Positions 62,041 to 64,000 of a stretch of 64,000 nucleotides of DNA are shown piece after piece. Numbering within the stretch: position 1 is the first letter of the stretch; every line of letters starts with the position of its first letter. The notes under the pieces were generated by a model. That model did not search any database. It was not told where the DNA came from and saw nothing but the letters and a program-made list of their open reading frames with translations. A program made the translations under genes and the position numbers. The DNA comes from JBQLZO01 sp052168315. GTDB taxonomy: Bacteria > Planctomycetota > Phycisphaerae > Phycisphaerales > UBA1924. The stretch lies in NCBI GenBank assembly GCA_052168315.1, contig JBQLZO010000043.1:1-64000 (forward strand), in the 5' to 3' direction.

Positions 62041-63267
62041 ATGATGATCCGATATGTCGATGGGGTCGGCGTGCTGGGGGGGCTTGGCTGGAACCCGGCG
62101 TCGGGCGCGGGTGTGATGCAGCTCGGAGGGTTGGCGGGCGGTGTCGGCGCGGGCGGTGCTGGTGCGAAGGCGTTCGAGGGGGCGCTGGCGGGCCAGAGCG
62201 AGCGGATGCGGGATCGGCGCGGTGCTGATGAGCTGGCGCTGCCGGTCGCGAGCGAGCGCCCGGGTGCGCTGGAGGGCGGGCGCGGGCGGGTCGATGGTGA
62301 TGGGCGTGGAGCGGCGTTGGACTTACGGGAGGGCGAGGCGCGCGGGGCTGGGCGTGGTGCGGGGTCGCGGGCGATCGAGGATGCGGGGGATGGGGATGCC
62401 GGCGAGCGGGCGCCGGTGGAGCAGCGGGCGGGGATGCGTCGGGCGCGGGCGGGCGGTGATGGGGAGCGCGGATCGCATGCTGCGGGTGGCGGTGAGGCGG
62501 CGGGGCGTTCGGGCGATGGGCGCGCTGCGGTGGGCGGCGCTGCGGGCGGCGGCGGCGCGGTGTCCTCGGGCGCGGGGAGCGCTGGCGCGGCGGGTGGCGG
62601 TGGTAGTGGTGGTGGTGGCGGAGGGGTGCGGCTTGTGAGCTCGGCGGGTGGACTGGGGATGGCGATGACGGGGATGGGTTCGGAGGCGAGTGGCGGGACG
62701 GCGAAGGCGGGGGCGGGCGCGGAAGCGGGCGCGCGACGGGCGGATGGTGAGGCGGTGGTGCGCGCGGCGGCGCGGGGGATCTCATCGGCGATCGCTCAGA
62801 AGGGTGGGGCGATCACGATCCGGTTGATTCCTGAGACGCTGGGGGCGCTGCGGATCCAGGTTGAGGTGGATGGGGGGAAGGTGGGGGTTCGGATCGAGGC
62901 GACGACGGCGCAGGCCGCGGAGCTGTTGGGGTCGCAGTCGGGGAGCCTGCGGCAGTCGCTGGAGGCGCGGGGGATGCAGGTGGACCGGATCCAGGTGGTG
63001 GCGCCGTCGGTCGAGCAGGCTCGGGCGGGCGCGGGTGGTGAGCAGCGTGGCGGGGGTGGGCAATCGGATGCGGCGCGCGATGAGCCGGGCGGGGATGGGA
63101 GCGGCGCGCGGTCTGGGCACGAGCGCGGGGCATCCGAGCAGCGGGGGCGCGGCTCGGATGATGCGGCGGGGCGTCACGCGGGGACGGGAGCACCGTTCGG
63201 GGCGCTCGGGCCGCTGGAGCGGTTCGGGCAGCGGCTGGGGAGCGTGCTGGGCGGGGACCGGAACTGA
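62041..63267 (+). CDS. fliK: Flagellar hook-length control protein FliK
   Basis: Protein of 408 residues, the ruler and switch of the export gate. The N-terminal 240 residues are Gly/Ala/Arg low-complexity and poorly conserved, as is usual. The C-terminal Flg_hook domain is clear: GGAITIRLIPETLGALRIQV, VGVRIEATTAQAAELLGSQS, SLRQSLEARGMQVDRIQVVA. A disordered Gly/Asp/Arg tail follows. The order fliJ-MotE-fliK-flgD is typical. ATG 62041 or 62044. Confidence 0.88.
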   Translation: MMIRYVDGVGVLGGLGWNPASGAGVMQLGGLAGGVGAGGAGAKAFEGALAGQSERMRDRRGADELALPVASERPGALEGGRGRVDGDGRGAALDLREGEARGAGRGAGSRAIEDAGDGDAGERAPVEQRAGMRRARAGGDGERGSHAAGGGEAAGRSGDGRAAVGGAAGGGGAVSSGAGSAGAAGGGGSGGGGGGVRLVSSAGGLGMAMTGMGSEASGGTAKAGAGAEAGARRADGEAVVRAAARGISSAIAQKGGAITIRLIPETLGALRIQVEVDGGKVGVRIEATTAQAAELLGSQSGSLRQSLEARGMQVDRIQVVAPSVEQARAGAGGEQRGGGGQSDAARDEPGGDGSGARSGHERGASEQRGRGSDDAAGRHAGTGAPFGALGPLERFGQRLGSVLGGDRN

Positions 63268-63296
63268 GCCGGTCGGTCGGGCGGTGATGCGGGGCC

Positions 63297-63312
63297 CGGC
63301 ACGCGCTTTGCG
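63297..63312 (+). promoter_or_regulatory. Sigma-54 promoter before flgD
   Basis: CGGCACG-N4-TTGC: GG at 63298-63299 and GC at 63310-63311, with correct spacing and one mismatch (C for T) at the first position of TGGCACG-N4-TTGC. It lies 57 bases before the flgD start and after the fliK stop. Confidence 0.8.
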
Positions 63313-63368
63313 TTGGGAGTGCCGAGGCCGCGCGCCGAGTGGTGCGCCCAGCGCGAACGAGGTGGACC

Positions 63369-63932
63369 ATGTCATCGATCGGCGGAGTGGGATCGGCATC
63401 ATCGCCGGTGCAGACCACGAACGGGTTCGGGTCGCTGGACTCGGACGAGTTCATGAAGATCATCTTCACCGAGTTGCAGACGCAGGATCCGCTGCAGCCG
63501 AACGATACCAACGCGCTGCTGGAGCAGCTGTCGACGATCCGTTCGATCGAGTCGGACCTGGACCTGTCGCAGAAGCTCCAGACCTTCGTGTCGCAGAACG
63601 AGGTGGTGAGCGCTGCGGGGCTGGTGGGCAAATTCGTGGCGGCCAAGGGGCCGTTCGGATCGGACCAGGTCGGGTTCGTTGATTCGGTGCTGATCACATC
63701 GCAGGGTCCGAAGCTGAATCTCTCGAACGGGGCGCAGGTCGACTTCGACCGGATCACGGAGATCATCGATCCGCAGCTGATCGGCGGGGCTGCGCCCGAG
63801 CCGGAGCCGGAGGGCGACGATGGGGCGGGCGATCCGGCGGGCGAGGGTGAGGGCGAGGGGTCGGCGGATCCGCCTGAAGAGGAGTCGAAGCCCGAGGAAG
63901 AGGGCGAGCAGGATCCTCCGGGCGGGGCGTGA
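63369..63932 (+). CDS. flgD: Flagellar hook assembly scaffold FlgD
   Basis: Hook-cap protein of 187 residues. The N-terminal FlgD core is typical: DSDEFMKIIFTELQTQDPLQ, NDTNALLEQLSTIRSIESDL, QNEVVSAAGLVGKFVAAKG. The following part is short (VGFVDSVLITSQGPKLNLSN), lacking the full Ig-like/FlgD_ig region of proteobacterial forms, and the last 45 residues are an acidic Pro/Glu/Gly tail. ATG 63369 follows GAGGTGG. A sigma-54 promoter precedes it, so hook genes probably start a new transcript here. Confidence 0.92.
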   Translation: MSSIGGVGSASSPVQTTNGFGSLDSDEFMKIIFTELQTQDPLQPNDTNALLEQLSTIRSIESDLDLSQKLQTFVSQNEVVSAAGLVGKFVAAKGPFGSDQVGFVDSVLITSQGPKLNLSNGAQVDFDRITEIIDPQLIGGAAPEPEPEGDDGAGDPAGEGEGEGSADPPEEESKPEEEGEQDPPGGA

Positions 63933-63935
63933 TCG

Positions 63936-64000
63936 ATGCTGGGATCCGGCGATGAGCTTCTTCGGAAACTGTCCGGCGCTGCGCGCTCGGAGCCGGCGGT
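63936..64000 (+). CDS. Start of a possible next flagellar gene, cut by the window
   Basis: Opens at ATG 63936, three bases after the flgD stop, and reads MLGSGDELLRKLSGAARSEP to the edge. Position suggests a hook-related operon member, but 21 codons are too few for a family call. An alternative ATG at 63951 in the same frame exists. Confidence 0.35.
   Translation, partial: MLGSGDELLRKLSGAARSEPA

Overview
The window is high-GC DNA, almost certainly from a planctomycete of the Phycisphaerae type. This rests on the mix of genes: secreted sulfatases with their formylglycine-generating enzyme, a flagellar operon led by an NtrC-class regulator, and a giant secreted protein ending in a dockerin-like motif. 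It is an inference from gene content, not a phylogeny. Chromosomal genes have a strongly G-rich coding strand with mostly G-ending codons. A 100-N gap shows the sequence is scaffolded.

Layout. 0-5 kb: a DinG-type helicase cut by the window edge, a phosphomannomutase/phosphoglucomutase and an NAD-dependent epimerase. 4.8-10.5 kb: an OprB-like porin, a LuxR-type response regulator, a rhodanese, an alkaline-phosphatase-superfamily protein and an EEP phosphodiesterase. 10.4-16.7 kb, minus strand: a sulfatase cluster reading FGE, arylsulfatase, HAD phosphatase, lipoprotein, outer-membrane protein, DUF4239 protein. The arylsulfatase has an in-frame TGA where relatives carry Trp. 17.1-24.6 kb: five tightly coupled genes (SWIM zinc finger, DUF5691, MoxR AAA+ ATPase, DUF5682, VWA). 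24.7-28.8 kb: a second sulfatase, a PhnB-like VOC protein and a DUF3883 protein.

29.03-41.04 kb: a 12-kb integrative element inserted in the initiator tRNA-fMet gene and bounded by a perfect 46-bp repeat of the tRNA 3' part. It carries a tandem-operator promoter, a HTH protein, a 56-residue protein, an HUH-type Rep, an excisionase-like protein, a complete type II-C CRISPR-Cas system and a tyrosine integrase. The CRISPR part comprises a divergent tracrRNA, cas9, cas1, cas2 and an array of 47 identical repeats. The array runs into the end of the integrase gene, so the integrase stop codon lies inside the last repeat. A Cas9 immune system that appears to be cargo of a mobile element is the most interesting feature here.

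41.1-47.6 kb: about 1.2 kb of low-complexity non-coding DNA including an octamer repeat, then a 1755-residue secreted protein whose matrixin-like and subtilisin-like domains both lack catalytic residues. 47.7-50.4 kb: a cyclodeaminase-family protein, a zinc-ribbon protein, an unknown protein and a lipoprotein. 50.6-64 kb: a flagellar operon (FlgN-like, FlrB/FlrC-like pair, flgB, flgC, small gene, fliE, fliF, fliG, fliH, fliI, fliJ, MotE-like, fliK, flgD). Strong sigma-54 promoter matches precede flgC and flgD, consistent with the NtrC-class activator in the same cluster.
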